Below, piece by piece: positions 42,593 to 54,442 of a stretch of DNA of 64,000 nt. The position numbers and the translations under genes were made by a program. The notes under the pieces are model-generated. The model ran no database searches. It was not told the origin of the DNA and was given only the letters and a program-made list of their open reading frames with translations. Source of the DNA: Coix lacryma-jobi var. lacryma-jobi (taxonomy: Eukaryota; Streptophyta; Magnoliopsida; Poales; Poaceae); NCBI GenBank assembly GCA_009763385.1, contig CM019828.1:26687751-26751750 (forward strand), given 5' to 3'. Numbering within the stretch: the stretch's first letter is position 1; each line of letters begins with the position of its first letter.

Positions 42593-45500
42593 ACAGCGCT
42601 CTTTTCCTTTTTAGGAAGTTGTGAATAGTGTTCCTTTTTCTTCTTTTTGTGTGATTTTCTGTGTTGCTCCAAAAATTCTGAAAATTTGATGGTAGACTCT
42701 TTATACCATGTAGTATTTTAGAAAAATATGAAACTTGGACTTTGTGCAAAAATTTGAAAATAAAAAAATCTCCCTTTTAATTAAGAAATGAATGGTTTTA
42801 GATTTTTAGAAAATCATGTGTAGCTCCAAAAATCATGAGATAAATTTTTATGTGCTAGTTATGTCATGTTTAGTCTCTAGTGAAATTTTGAGGCCTTTTG
42901 GAGCAAGTTGATTTTTGGGTATTTATTTAAATTGTTAAATAGTGCCTTTTGTTAATTAAATGTTTGATTTTTGTTAAGCACCTTAATGATCTCCAAAATT
43001 TATGAAATTTGTTTTGACATCTATTTATACCATAATGAACCTATGAGATTAATTGGGTAAATTTTGGAGCAACTGCATAAAATGACCTTTTTAAATAATT
43101 AGGAAAAATAAAAAAAACAATTAGGATTCATGTTGTATGCCCTGTGAGTGACTTTTGGGATTGTTTGCTGTTCATAGACCGCCACCCATTTGGTCTATGA
43201 TGTTTGTGATGCCATGCTTGTTTTGTGTTTAGGTCGGATAAATGATGCTTAATAGGTTGATTAATTTTGTTTAGAGATCAAGATAAGTAACTTTGTGTCT
43301 GTTCTAGAAGTTAATTACACGATAGAAAGTTGTACTCTAGAATCAGTGGTTTTGTCTTGTGCTGTATTGATCATGTCAGCATCCTCATAAGCATACATCA
43401 TTGCATCCGTATAGTGACCGAAGGAGAAGGCGTCAAAGTCGAAGCAGCCGCTGACGAACCTACCCCTGAGGCGACCCCGAGCTCCGACACCTGCACTGCC
43501 GACCCCGAGCCCGTCCTTTTTGCTCTTCAAGGCAAGCCCCGGTGCATCTTAACCCTTCCTTGTTTTCACAAAAGTTTACTTAAATGCTTTTGAGTAAAAA
43601 CTACTGCATTAGGTTATAGGAGTTGTGTGATGACCTATTACCTGCACTATTTACCTCCACCAGAAAATCCACCTGCCCTGTTTAAAAACTATTTGCAAAA
43701 TGCTTAGTGATGCTATACAATAGATTTGCAATAAAATGCCAATTTCAAAAGTGTGATCACTTAAAGAATTTTGATGGGAATTTGGCTTTACTCCCTGCCT
43801 GTTGGCTAAGTATCTGATCCGTACCTAGTCAACAGCGAGGAGAGGTTGTCCGAGCGTACGGTGTCGTCATGTTGTAGTCCGGGACTCAACAGTTGACACC
43901 GACCGGGACAGGGTTGAAAAACCGACAGAACCTGTACTCTTGGGTTAGAGTCCCGAGGTGCTTGTCGCTGGCGGAAAAATTTAGGGACCATCCGTATGGG
44001 GGCCTGCTGGCCAAGACTTGCAACTATTCACATACTTCGGAAAGCTCTGGCTCCGAGGAATCCTTTATTGGACCGACAACCGCGCACTGGGAGTGGAGAG
44101 ATGGCGGAAGTAGCATGTACCCACGTGGTCGTCGTACCTGGATAGGAGTGGTGTACTGTACTTCCGGGTGGCGTAGGACCGGGCCCAATCTTGGAGGAAT
44201 CGTGGTAGACGAGTTGGCATATGCAAGCTTGGGTGCTACATATGCAGTGTGGATAGGGATCCTCAGCTGAGTATTATTTATCCGGATTAATGTTGCTCCT
44301 CGGTTATGGAGACTTGGTCACTGACTGTCAACGGAGAGTGGTTCTCAACTAGGTATGTTTTTGAAAGGTAAAATGAATCATGACATTGGAGAATTGAGAA
44401 ATACTGGAATCTTTCCAAAAAAATAAAACAAGGATTTCAAAATGCTTTTTCTGCAAAATACTTGATCTTGCTTAAGCCTTACCTTGACTACCTAAGCCTC
44501 TCATTCCTGAGTCTTCTCCCCTTTTTCTTTAGTCGGGTAAGTCTTGTTGAGTACCCCCGTACTCAGGGTTTGTTACCCATGCTGCAGGTATGACTGAGTC
44601 CCCGGTGTGTCTTGCGCCCTGCTGCATGACCATCGTCCAGGAAGAGGTCGATGAGGCCGAAGAGTAAAGTGTACACCCTCGGGCTGGGTGATTGCAAGTA
44701 TCTTAATTTGTTGTACTCCGCTACGTTGCCTATTTTCTATCTCCCGAACTTGGTTTGTAATAACTGCACCTTTAATTTTATCTGGAACCTCAGTTTGTAA
44801 AACTAATGTTATTTAAGTCTTCCGCTCTGTATTCCGATGTTATTTGTAAAAGTATCCAATGTTGTAACCGAATTGTGAGATGATCCTGCGGACGATGGGC
44901 GCTGATGCAGCCCAGTGACGAACAGTCTTAATCACACGGAACATCAGTTCGGCTGTCAATGGATGACAGGGACCGGTGGGCCATGGGATTAGGGCCGTTC
45001 CGCCACATCTTGGCTGCTCGTGTCTCTCAGCTTCAGATCGATGAGCACGAAGCCAATAGCCGAGCCCGTAATGCTCTTTTCTCATGTTTGAGCATGAGTG
45101 AGTTTGATCGCGTTTCTCACCTCGCTACGACTCGGGAGATTTGGGCCACCCTCATGCGTTTCCAGGAGGGAACCTCTCAAGTCAAAACCCGACTCTACGA
45201 GTCGTTCAAGCGAGAGTATGAGAACTTTCGACATATGCCTGGCGAGAGCATAGAAAGTTTATTCGCTCGCTTTCAGGTGATTGTCAACAGGATGAGGGCT
45301 AACAAGGAGTTGTTGCCTTTCGACGATCATGAGAGAGCTTTGAAGCTTTTGCATACTCTTGATCGATCGGTGTGGGACTCCAAAGTTCAGGCGATCATCG
45401 AATCACCTAACTATGAGACCCTCACGTGCGACGAGCTCTTCAGTAAGCTCAAGTCCAGTGAGATTGATGCCATGGCGAGGGCTTCTTATGAGAACCCTTC

Positions 45501-47573
45501 TGGCCCGACTATGGCCTTGGTTTCTGGCTCTTCTAACCCCTCTGGAGGCTTTGCTCTTTCGTCTCTCTTTTCTGTCACAGAGGACCAGCTGGAGTCTTTG
45601 GGGGATGACGAGTTGGCATTGCTCACCAACCGGTTCTCGCGGTTCCACAACAACCGCATGAACCGTCATCGCGGAGGAGGACGCTCAGGATGCTACAAGT
45701 GCGGCGACCCCGATCACTTCATCGCCTACTGCCCCAAGAAGAAGCATTCATCTGGGAAGGGCGATCATGGGCACAAGTACGACTCCGGCAAGCGCAAGGA
45801 GAAGTACGTCCCCGCGAGGCACAAGCGGAGGGGCGGCTTCGACAAGGAGTACATCAAGAAGAAGTACTTGGAGAAGGCCCAGGCTGAGCAGCGTGCGTTC
45901 TTCGCCACGCTCAGCGACGTCGACGGCTCGGATGACGACTCCGCTTGCTCAAGCGATGACGAGTCCGAGAAGAAGAAGAGGATCGAGGACAAGCTGAACG
46001 GTCTCTGCTTCTTCGCCGACGACGACGGCCTCTGCACCATGGCCCTCGCCAAGGAGGTCGATGGCGAGCTGGTGAACTCCCCTCGGAACGACAACGATGA
46101 CGACGACACCTCCCAGGTATCTCTCACCCACGATGAGCTTTCAGCTGAGGTAGAGAAACTTTCTGCCGCGCTCCTTAGTCAAGATAAGTTGCTTAGGCGA
46201 GCCGCTAGAGAGCGCAAGGAGTTTAGGCAGAAGTGGGAGGATACGGTGATGGAACTTGATTCTGTCAAGTCCACCGTAGTTGTCACAGATGAGGAGGAGT
46301 GCGAGGCGTGCACCACGCACATGACTGATCTTCTCACTTTGAGAAGCAAGTATGTTGCGTTGGTAGGAGAGGTGGATGAGCTCCGTGCTAGACCCATGCT
46401 GTTGGGTGCGTGCAAGACCTATCCTGTCTTGCAATCCGAGTTGGCAGAGAAGAATGCCAAGATTGTGTCTCTTGAGGAGGCCAGCTCGGGTAGCACTTGT
46501 GTGACTAGGTGCGCTTTGTGTGAGGGTTTGGAGATGGAGATTGCCAATGTGAAGCATGACAAGATGCAAACCGAGGAGGAAAACACATACCTTCAGACCA
46601 TCTTGTCATGGGTGTCTTGTGGTGAGCCACAGCTCGGGATGATGATTTCCCAATTCAAGCGAGCTGCTGGAGGTCCCGGTGTAGGCTTTGCTCAGGGTGT
46701 TGATCTTTCTGCTTTTGGGAAGATTGGAGAGTCGAGTGGTCTGAATCCAAGTGAGAAACCCAACTCCACCACTACTCCCAAACTAACCAAGCTTCCACCC
46801 AAAGAGCCTCTCAAGCCTAACACCAAGGATGGGGTGTTTGAGGAACCTCCGAGAGCTCCACCCAAGAACCAAGTGTGGCATCCCAAACCCAACCACCTGA
46901 AAAACAAGCTTGATGCTATGCCACCTATCCAGGAGGAGTTGCCACAGAAGGGCAAGGTGATCCACACCCACAACCGTGAGTACCAACAACCCCCTTTGAG
47001 AGCGGTGAGGTACCACTGTGAGCACTGTGGGAGAGATGGACACTTGAGCGAGTTCTGCTTTAGGCGCAAGAGAGAGGACCGCCGTGCTAGGGAGATGAAC
47101 AACCCGGACATGTACCATCCTCTCCATGATGTACATGCGCCGTATGTTCAGAGGAGAGCACCGAGACGTGTTGCTAGGCCCAGAGGTCCAGAACCTCAAG
47201 TTCCCAGGCCTAGGCAGCAGAGAGCTCCGAGGAGAGACGCTAGGCCTAGAGGTGTTGAGCCTCAAGTCCCTAGGCGTGGGCCTCGTAGAGAGCGTGCCCG
47301 GCGGGAGCCTGCATTTGTAGGCTATGGACCCCGTGGCGGTGGCTTTGCAGTTGAGCGTTTTCCCCCACCGCGTTTTGAGTATCGCGGTGAGCGCTCCTTT
47401 CCCAGCGGGCCACGTTTTTCTAAACGTGGTGATCGCTTCCTCCGTAGGCAGTCTAGGAATGGTTTTTACACTGACCGTTCTTTTGAGCAGCCGGCCCAAC
47501 ACTGGTATTCTTCTTACTTCACTAACCCCAGTGTTGGCCCGTATGCTCACCCTATGTCTTTTTATTGATGTAG

Positions 47574-50500
47574 GTAAAACGATTGGAGAACGTTTGGTTG
47601 GTGGATTCTGGGTGTTCGAGGCACATGACCGGAAACGCCAAGTGGTTCTCCAGTCTTAGTCCGGTCGCCGGAAAGGAGTATATCACCTTCGGCGACAACA
47701 GCAAAGGTAAGGTGCTGTCTCGTGGGTCTGTGCGAGTTAATGAGCACTTTGTGTTGCGCGATGTTGCTCTTGTTTCTAACTTGCATTTTAACCTTCTTTC
47801 CGTTTCGCAACTTTTTGATGATGACTATGAGATTCGTTTTAAACCGAATCTCAGTCGTATTTTGGATCCTCAGGGCAATCTTGTATGTGTGATTTCGCCC
47901 TTTGGAAAAGTCTTTCGTGCGGATTTCTCAGAGTCATTCGGAATTTCTCGTTGTCTTTTGGCTGGACCTTCCTCCTCTGATCTTTGTAAGTGGCATAGGA
48001 GACTAGGTCACCTGAGCTTCGAGTTGCTTGCAAGGCTTAGTTCACTTGGCTTAATCCGAGGATTGCCCAAGTTATCCATGGAGAAGGATCTTGTTTGCCA
48101 TTCTTGTAGACACGGGAAGATGGTTGCCGCTCCCCACCATCCAGTGACTCAGGTCATGACCAAGCGCCCTGGAGAGCTTTTGCACATGGATCTTGTTGGT
48201 CCGGCTCGGGTGAGCTCGGTTGGGGGGAAGTGGTATGTGCTTGTTGTTGTCGACGATTTTTCGAGATATTCGTGGGTTTTCTTTTTAGCTGAGAAAACCG
48301 AGACTTTCTCCTTTGCTCGCAATCTGATTTGTGTCTTCAGAATGAGTTCCCTTTGAACTCTATGCGAGCAATTCAGAGTGATAATGGTTCCGAATTGAAG
48401 AATTCGGATTTTGAGAAGTTTTGTAACTCTTTGGGTTTAGAGCATCAGTTTTCTTCCCCCTACATACCCCCTCAGAATGGTGTTGTAGAGAGGAAGAATC
48501 GGACCCTTGTAGAGATGGCCAGGTCGATGCTCGATGAGCATAGGACTCCTAGGCGATATTGGGCCAAAGCTATGAACACTGCATGCAACATTTCCAATCG
48601 CATTTTTCTTCGAGCTTTCTTGAAAAAGACCTCTTATGAGTTGCGTTTTGGAAAACTCCCCAAAGTGAGTTATTTTCGAGTTTTTGGTTGCCATTGTTTT
48701 ATACTCAAAAAGGGAAACTTGGACAAGTTTGAGTCTCGTTCTTCTGACGGTGTGTTTTTGGGTTATGGCACTCACACTCGAGCTTATCGTGTACTTAACC
48801 TTGACACTAACCGAGTCATGGAGACATCAGATGTCACCTTTGAAGAGACCATGGTTTGTCCTTCTTCTCGTTTTGAGCGTGCAGGTGATCATGAGGTTGG
48901 CGAACCTCTTTTCGATGATGAAGAAGAAGATGCTGAAGGGATAGATGACCCAGCACCTCCTCCACCTGCTGTGCCGCAAAGAGCGGCCTCTACGACAACT
49001 CACGGCCCCGACACATCGTCTTCCTGGGGGCCGTGGGATCCGCCACCCCGAGCGATACCTTTTGTACCCGGGGAGGCACCAGCTGCTGTTGAGGGGGAGG
49101 CCACTTCGGCTAGGGAGGCGCCACGACACATTCAGCGCCAGTATCCGCCTTAGCAGATGATCGGCAGCATCGACGAACGCGTCACCTGGTCAAGGCAAAT
49201 CTCTCACTTTGCTCATTCTGCATTTGTTGCTGATTTTGAACCCCGGGATGTTGGACACGCTTTGACGGATCCTGATTGGGTCAATGCCATGCATGAGGAG
49301 CTTGAGAACTTTGAGAGAAATCGGGTTTGGGTTCTAGTGTCTCCACCTTCTGAGTGTCATCCAATTGGGACAAAATGGGTTTTCAAAAACAAACAGGGAG
49401 AAGATGGCCATGTTGTGAGAAACAAGGCCAGACTCGTAGCCCAGGGATATAGTCAGAAGGAGGGGATAGACTATGAGGAGACGTTTGCTCCTGTAGCACG
49501 TTTGGAGGCTATTAGGATACTCTTGGCTTTTGCTGCATCCAAAGGTTTCAAACTCTTTCAAATGGATGTCAAGAGTGCCTTCTTAAATGGCTACATAGAA
49601 GAGGAGGTGTATGTTAGACAACCCCTCGGTTTCGAAAATCCCAAGTTTCCAAACCATGTCTTTAAACTTCACAAAGCTTTGTATGGTTTGAAACAAGCCC
49701 CTAGAGCCTGGTATGATAGGTTGAAAACCTTTTTGCTTTCTAAGGGTTTTAAAATGGGATGTGTAGATAAATCGCTCTTTCTCCTCAAGCAAGGCACTGA
49801 TACTCTCTTGGTCCAAATTTGCGTGGATGATATCATTTTCGGTGGTTCTTCTCACGCTTTGGTTGCCAAGTTCGCAGATACTATGAGCAGGGAGTTCGAG
49901 ATGAGCATGATGGGCGAGTTGACGTTTTTCCTCGGGTTGCAAATCAAGCAAACCAGGGAAGGAACGTTTGTGCACCAGGGCTAGTACACCCGCGACATTT
50001 TGAAGAAGTTCGACATGGGTGAGGCCAAGCCTCTTCCAACACCCATGGCGACCACGACGGCCCTGGATGCGGACAAGGAGGGAGAAGCAGTGGACCAGAA
50101 GGAGTACCGGAGTATGATCGGGTCGCTGCTGTACCTGACGGCGACATGCCCGGACATCCAGTTCGCGGTGTGCCTCTGCGCGCGCTTTCAGGCGTCGCCG
50201 CGCACCTCTCACCGTCAGGCGGTCAAGCGCATTATGAGGTACTTATCCTTCTCTCCAGAATTCAGGATTTGGTATTCTGCTTCCTCCACCCTTTCCCTTT
50301 GCGGTTATTCCGATGCCGATTTTGCTGGTTGCCGTATTGATCGCAAGTCCACTTCTGGGACTTGCCAGTTTATTGGTTCTTCTCTTGTTTCGTGGTCTTC
50401 TCGCAAGCAGTCTAGCGTTGCCCAGTCTACCACGGAGGCTGAGTATGTTGCTGCGGCTAGCTGCTGTTCCCAGTTACTCTGGATGATGGCCACTTTGCGT

Positions 50501-50764
50501 GATTTTGGTCTGAGCTTTTCTCGTGTTCCATTGCTTTGTGACAGCACGAGTGCGATTAGCGTTGCTAAGAACCCCGTGCTTCACTCGAAGACCAAACACA
50601 TTGATGTGCGCTTTCATTTTCTGCGAGACCACTATGAGAAGGGTGATATCGACCTTCGCCATGTCGATACTCATCATCAGCTTGCTGATATTTTTACCAA
50701 GCCTTTGGACCAATCAACCTTTAATCGGTTGAGAGGTGAGCTTGGTGTGTGTTTCCCCTTTTAG
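47574..50764 (+). pseudogene. pol: Sirevirus 2 Pol, one frameshift and two nonsense codons
   Basis: Collinear with the intact Sirevirus 1 Pol: protease D-S-G at 47603-47611, GAG-pre-integrase HRRLGH...CHSC near 47995-48110, integrase D-D-E, reverse transcriptase (the usual YVDD is CVDD here, near 49819), RNase H and the HHQLADIFTKPL end. A one-base deletion near 48330, between the first two integrase Asp residues, shifts frame. TAG replaces CAG at 49151-49153 before the reverse transcriptase, and TAG replaces AAG at 49982-49984. As in Sirevirus 1 there is no ATG and an in-frame TAG (47571-47573) precedes it. Confidence 0.93.
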
Positions 50765-52361
50765 ATGGGGGAAACACCTTGGATTTTGTATGATACACTG
50801 ACTTTTTGTTTTCAGTTGTTTTTGCTTCTTTTTTATTTCTTCGTGCATCTTTTGCATTTCAGCATATGCTTTTACATTCTGAGCTTCATGTGTATAATCT
50901 GAAGAATGTAACTATGCTCTGTGCAGTTTTTGCTCCGATGCTTTATGTTGATGCTGTAGCTTATGCTCTTTCTGATCACTAGTACATACTATGAGCTGAG
51001 CTATTTTTGAATGGTGAATTTGATAATGAACTTAAAACTTGAAAATGTTCACCATTGAAATATGCAACTAGCATGTGTAGGATGTGTTGAGGTCATTCCT
51101 GCTTTTCATATATGCTAGGTTGCTTTGTCTCTAGTGTTGAGTCATTCACTTGCTTGGTATGTAATATTCTGCTTAAAACCTGAACCAAGTGAAGTGAATT
51201 GGAAAGATCGAGATGGGTTTGCTTGTTAACACCTCACAGTTTCGAGACTGTTTCCCATTGCACTTTTGGGTTAAACTTGAGTTGTGTAGTGTATGACCGA
51301 AACTGTTGCTTTAAGCTTCTGATTGCTTATGCATAGGCTTCGCACAGTTGGAAAGTTAGGCAATAACAAGCATTCAACCTCTCGCAGTCACATGCTGTTT
51401 TCTGAACTTGTGTAATTTCACCGCTGCAACTCCGATTAAAATTGAAATCACAAGTAAATACCTAAATTGGTATTAGCATGATGATTGAACTGTGCAAGGG
51501 GTAGTTCACTTGGTATACATGCTTAGCACATTTGACTTCCTGTCCATACATGTCTTGTGCTATTTTGATGGTGAATACCTTTTTCGGCTTAAAACTGCTC
51601 ACATGTTCATATTTCATTCTTAGTGATCAGCTTGAGCCTTTGCTAGCATTCTGTGCATTTTTCTGAGTCATCGGATTTAAACTCTATAGAGCATCCTTGC
51701 ACTCTCTTGACTATACTTCTGAAGCTCCTAACTTGCATTTTGTCTCATTTGCATTTTGGAAGGGGAGAAATCTGCGTGTTAGCACTTTGTGCTGCATTTT
51801 CTAAGGAGGAGCTTTGACTCTTGACAAGTGCATTTTCAACTAAGGGGGAGAAATTGCAAATCATAATCCCTGGTTGCTTGCACTATTCGAGGAGTTTCCG
51901 GTTGAGTCCTTGACATTTTCAATTGGTTTGGAGCGGTTTGCTAGTTGCGTTGGGCCTTAGCCTCTTTCTTGAGGGACTAGCATTTGCTTTTCAGATTTTC
52001 AATTGGTGTCGAACTCTTTTTGGTAACAGACGGTATCGAGCTTTCTTTGCTATTTGTGTTGAGCCTCTGTGCCTCTATCTTGAGGGACTAGCATTTTTGC
52101 TTCGATGTTTTCGATTGGGATTTGCTAGCGGTGTTGAGCCTGTTCTACCTCTTCTTGAGGGCTAGCTTTGCTTTGCTTGGTTGCGTCGAGCCGTTGCCCA
52201 TGTCTTTGGGGACCAAGTTCTTTCGCTCTTTCCACATGACCTTCTTCGGCTTTGCTATGCTTTTGGGTCATTTGGTCGAGTTCTCTCTTCTCCTTCCTCC
52301 TTCTTCTCTTTCTATTATGATTTGTGTTGGCAGTTGACAATGCACTCATCAAGGGGGAGAT
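50765..52361 (+). other. Sirevirus 2 3' noncoding region and polypurine tract
   Basis: Collinear with 5375-7302 of Sirevirus 1 but lacking both CCTCGAG arrays, hence shorter. Polypurine tracts lie near 51842 (AAGGGGGAG) and at 52348-52361 next to the LTR. I see no coding sequence. Confidence 0.8.
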
Positions 52362-54442
52362 TGCGGATACATGGGTGTATGCCGGGTCTCTGAGTGATGA
52401 GTGATTGTCAACTGGGATGATGCGCATGTTCTTTGGCTTGTGTTGTGCAGGTGTCGAGCACGGATGCAGTGATCGAAGGCGAGGTGAAGGTCAAGTAGAG
52501 ACGTGCCGTGCCGATGGACCGGGAGTGGCGAAGGGCGGACGTGAGGCTTGGACTGAGGGACCAGAGGCCCGAGGATCAGCTGTGGTGGCTGGCAGCCTGT
52601 GGCAGCTACAAGTGAAGACTTGCGGTCATGTGTTGCCTGAGTCGTGGACTTGGGGACACGTGTCGGTGGACGGGGTGCACGGGAGGTGCATCCCATCTAC
52701 GACGTCGGTTTGGTGGTAGAGCCAGGGAAAAACCATCGGGTGGACGGTTTCCAGGTTTGGGCCTCAAAACCTGGGTGCGGATGGTTTCTGAGTTTGGCCA
52801 CAAAACTCGGGCTGAGGACGGTTTCCAGGTTTGGGCCTCAAAACCTGGGCGCTGAGGGTTTGCTGAGTTTGGCCTCAAAACTCAGAAGCTGGTGGGCTGG
52901 TTTCCCGGTTTGGGCCTCAAAACCGGGGGTTGGCTGGAAAAGGCTGGTTTCCCGGTTTGGGCCACAAAACCGGGGGTGCGGAGCGAGGGCGGCACGTGGC
53001 GGCAATCGGGAGGTTGCGTCAAGGCAACGCTACGAGTTGTGCGGGCGTGGCCGTCGGATACACCTACCACCGAGTTGGTCCAGAATAACCCTAGCGTTTA
53101 GCTGGTTCGCTCTATAAGTAGTTATGGGTAGAGTGGGAATTAGGAATAGGTTAGAGTTAGGATAAATAGGGGGAGACACCCACCTCCCCATTTATCTCAG
53201 TTAGTTATCCTGTCATTTGCTCTTGGCTTCTAGGGTTTCCTACTCTCCCAATCCCCTGCTGTAGCTAGCTGAGATCCGCAGAGAACCATACCTCTGTGTA
53301 CTGGAGATTTTGAGGAAGTGAGGCCGTAACCTCACTGTTGTAGCGTGTGGTAGCCACACGGTTGCAGATCGTTGTGTTGATTCGCGTTTTTGTTCGTGTT
53401 CTTCGCGTTCTTTGTTTCTCCGCGATTTTCCTGTCACTCGATCTCTCTCTCCCGTGCGTCTTTGCGAAATCCGTTTGAATCAACTTGTTCGTATTTGAAA
53501 GGAGATCATTTCCACCGAAGGAATTCATCTATCTCCTTACGAGCAAGTAGATCGGGTCGATTTCTTTTTCGTGGCGCTTTTCGGTTCATCCTCCTCCCCT
53601 TTTGATTTCCCGGTGATTGACTCGATTTGAGCGGATGATTTCTTGGGGATAGTCTCCTAACTACTCCGTGATCATCCTCTCCAAGTTTGGGAACATGGGA
53701 TTTTGATTTGAATCGATTTGGGGAAGATTTGGGTGAAGGGCGATCAAAGTCGCCCTCCCTGAGTGACCGCGGACAGTCCGCCACTCAGGGCGCGGACAGT
53801 CCGCGCGTCGGGGCTGGTTCAGTCCAGCCGCGGCCAGTCCCTGCTGGTTTTGGCTCGGGTCACCGGCGGACAGTCCGCCATGCTAAAGCGCGGACAGTCC
53901 GGGACCGAGCAGGGGGACTTCAGCAGCAGTGTGTTTTTGCTGACTTGACCGGCGGACAGTCCTCCACCAGAGCACGGACAGTCCGCAGTAGGGGCGGACA
54001 GTCCGGGACCCCAGGGCCGGACAGTCCGGGAATTGCCTGAAGCTTTCGGTTTCGTGCGTTTGCTCTCCCGGCTTGTTCGCTTTGTTTCCGGACTTCTCGT
54101 TTGGCCTTGTAGTTGACCAAGGAACCTCTCTAGGTATCTTTGCTACTTGTTAGCATCGGTATTTGGGGACTTCCTGACGTAGCCGTCTATCTATGTCAGG
54201 GACTTGGTTTTTGGGGTCGTGTTCGAGCCGGAGCTTTTGGAGTTTGGTGTGCTATCTCTTTGTGGTGCTCCGCTGTGATCCTAGGGATCATCCACCCTCT
54301 TCCAAGGGTCGTGAGCATCACGGTTTCGGTCACCATTTCTCGGGGTTGATTTTGGGACATTTGGCCAAAGTTTCGAGAGAAATTTTTGGGCTCCCATTCA
54401 CCCCCCCTCTGGTCGCCTTGCTAGTACTTTCTCGGTCCTTCA
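52362..54442 (+). repeat. 3' LTR of Sirevirus 2
   Basis: Same length as the 5' LTR. Hairpin array at 52751-52974 and GGACAGTCC cluster at 53768-54031. Hairpin 6 is perfect here (CCACAAAACCGGG) but mutated in the 5' LTR; hairpin 2 has a weakened stem here. Confidence 0.95.

Larger units (their letters stand above)
40903..45007 (+). mobile_element. Solo LTR, Del/Tekay-like Ty3/gypsy, 4,105 bases
   Basis: It starts TGTAACACCTATGG and ends GGGCCGTTCCGCCACA. TCTTG duplicates at 40898-40902 and 45008-45012 prove it, and the gag frame is uninterrupted across the empty site. No primer site, gag or pol is inside. The very long LTR, TGTAACACC start and GTACCCCCGTACTCAGGGTTTG-type motif (about 44553-44574) fit chromoviral Del/Tekay elements. 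It contains a GC-rich promoter/leader (41600-42600) with a TATA-like CTATAAGAAG at 41932. Confidence 0.93.
40765..47568 (+). pseudogene. gag: Sirevirus 2 Gag, interrupted by a solo LTR
   Basis: The first 46 codons are 40765-40902 (MDRGVGKPLFFDGTNYAYWK...) and the frame resumes at 45013, just after the second target duplicate, continuing to TGA at 47566. Excluding the insertion it is 897 residues. Features: copia Gag N-terminal domain (NALFSCLSMSEFDRVSHLAT... ALKLLHTLDRSVW), CCHC knuckles near 45691-45732 (CYKCG...HFIAYC) and 47021-47062 (CEHCG...HLSEFC), and a Pro/Arg C-terminus. No other stop is present. The ATG at 44959 and the 18 codons before 45013 belong to the inserted LTR, so they are not part of Gag. 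Confidence 0.93.
38621..54442 (+). mobile_element. Sirevirus 2: complete Ty1/copia element with solo LTR inside gag
   Basis: Both LTRs (38621-40701, 52362-54442), primer site, gag, pol, noncoding tail and polypurine tract are present. The 5-bp duplicate AGGGT (38616-38620, 54443-54447) confirms the ends. It is 11.7 kb without the nested 4.1 kb LTR. Gag and pol are close relatives of Sirevirus 1. Pol carries a frameshift and two nonsense codons, and gag is interrupted, so it is dead. Confidence 0.96.

Noticed and set aside
42000..42749. Arg-rich minus-strand 272-codon frame in the solo LTR
   Set aside because: Open because of GC-rich leader sequence on the other strand; it starts outside any promoter-like context and has no recognisable domain.
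44959..45012. ATG at 44959 as the start of Sirevirus 2 Gag
   Set aside because: It lies in the inserted solo LTR. The true start is 40765, and the frame resumes at 45013 after the TCTTG duplicate.
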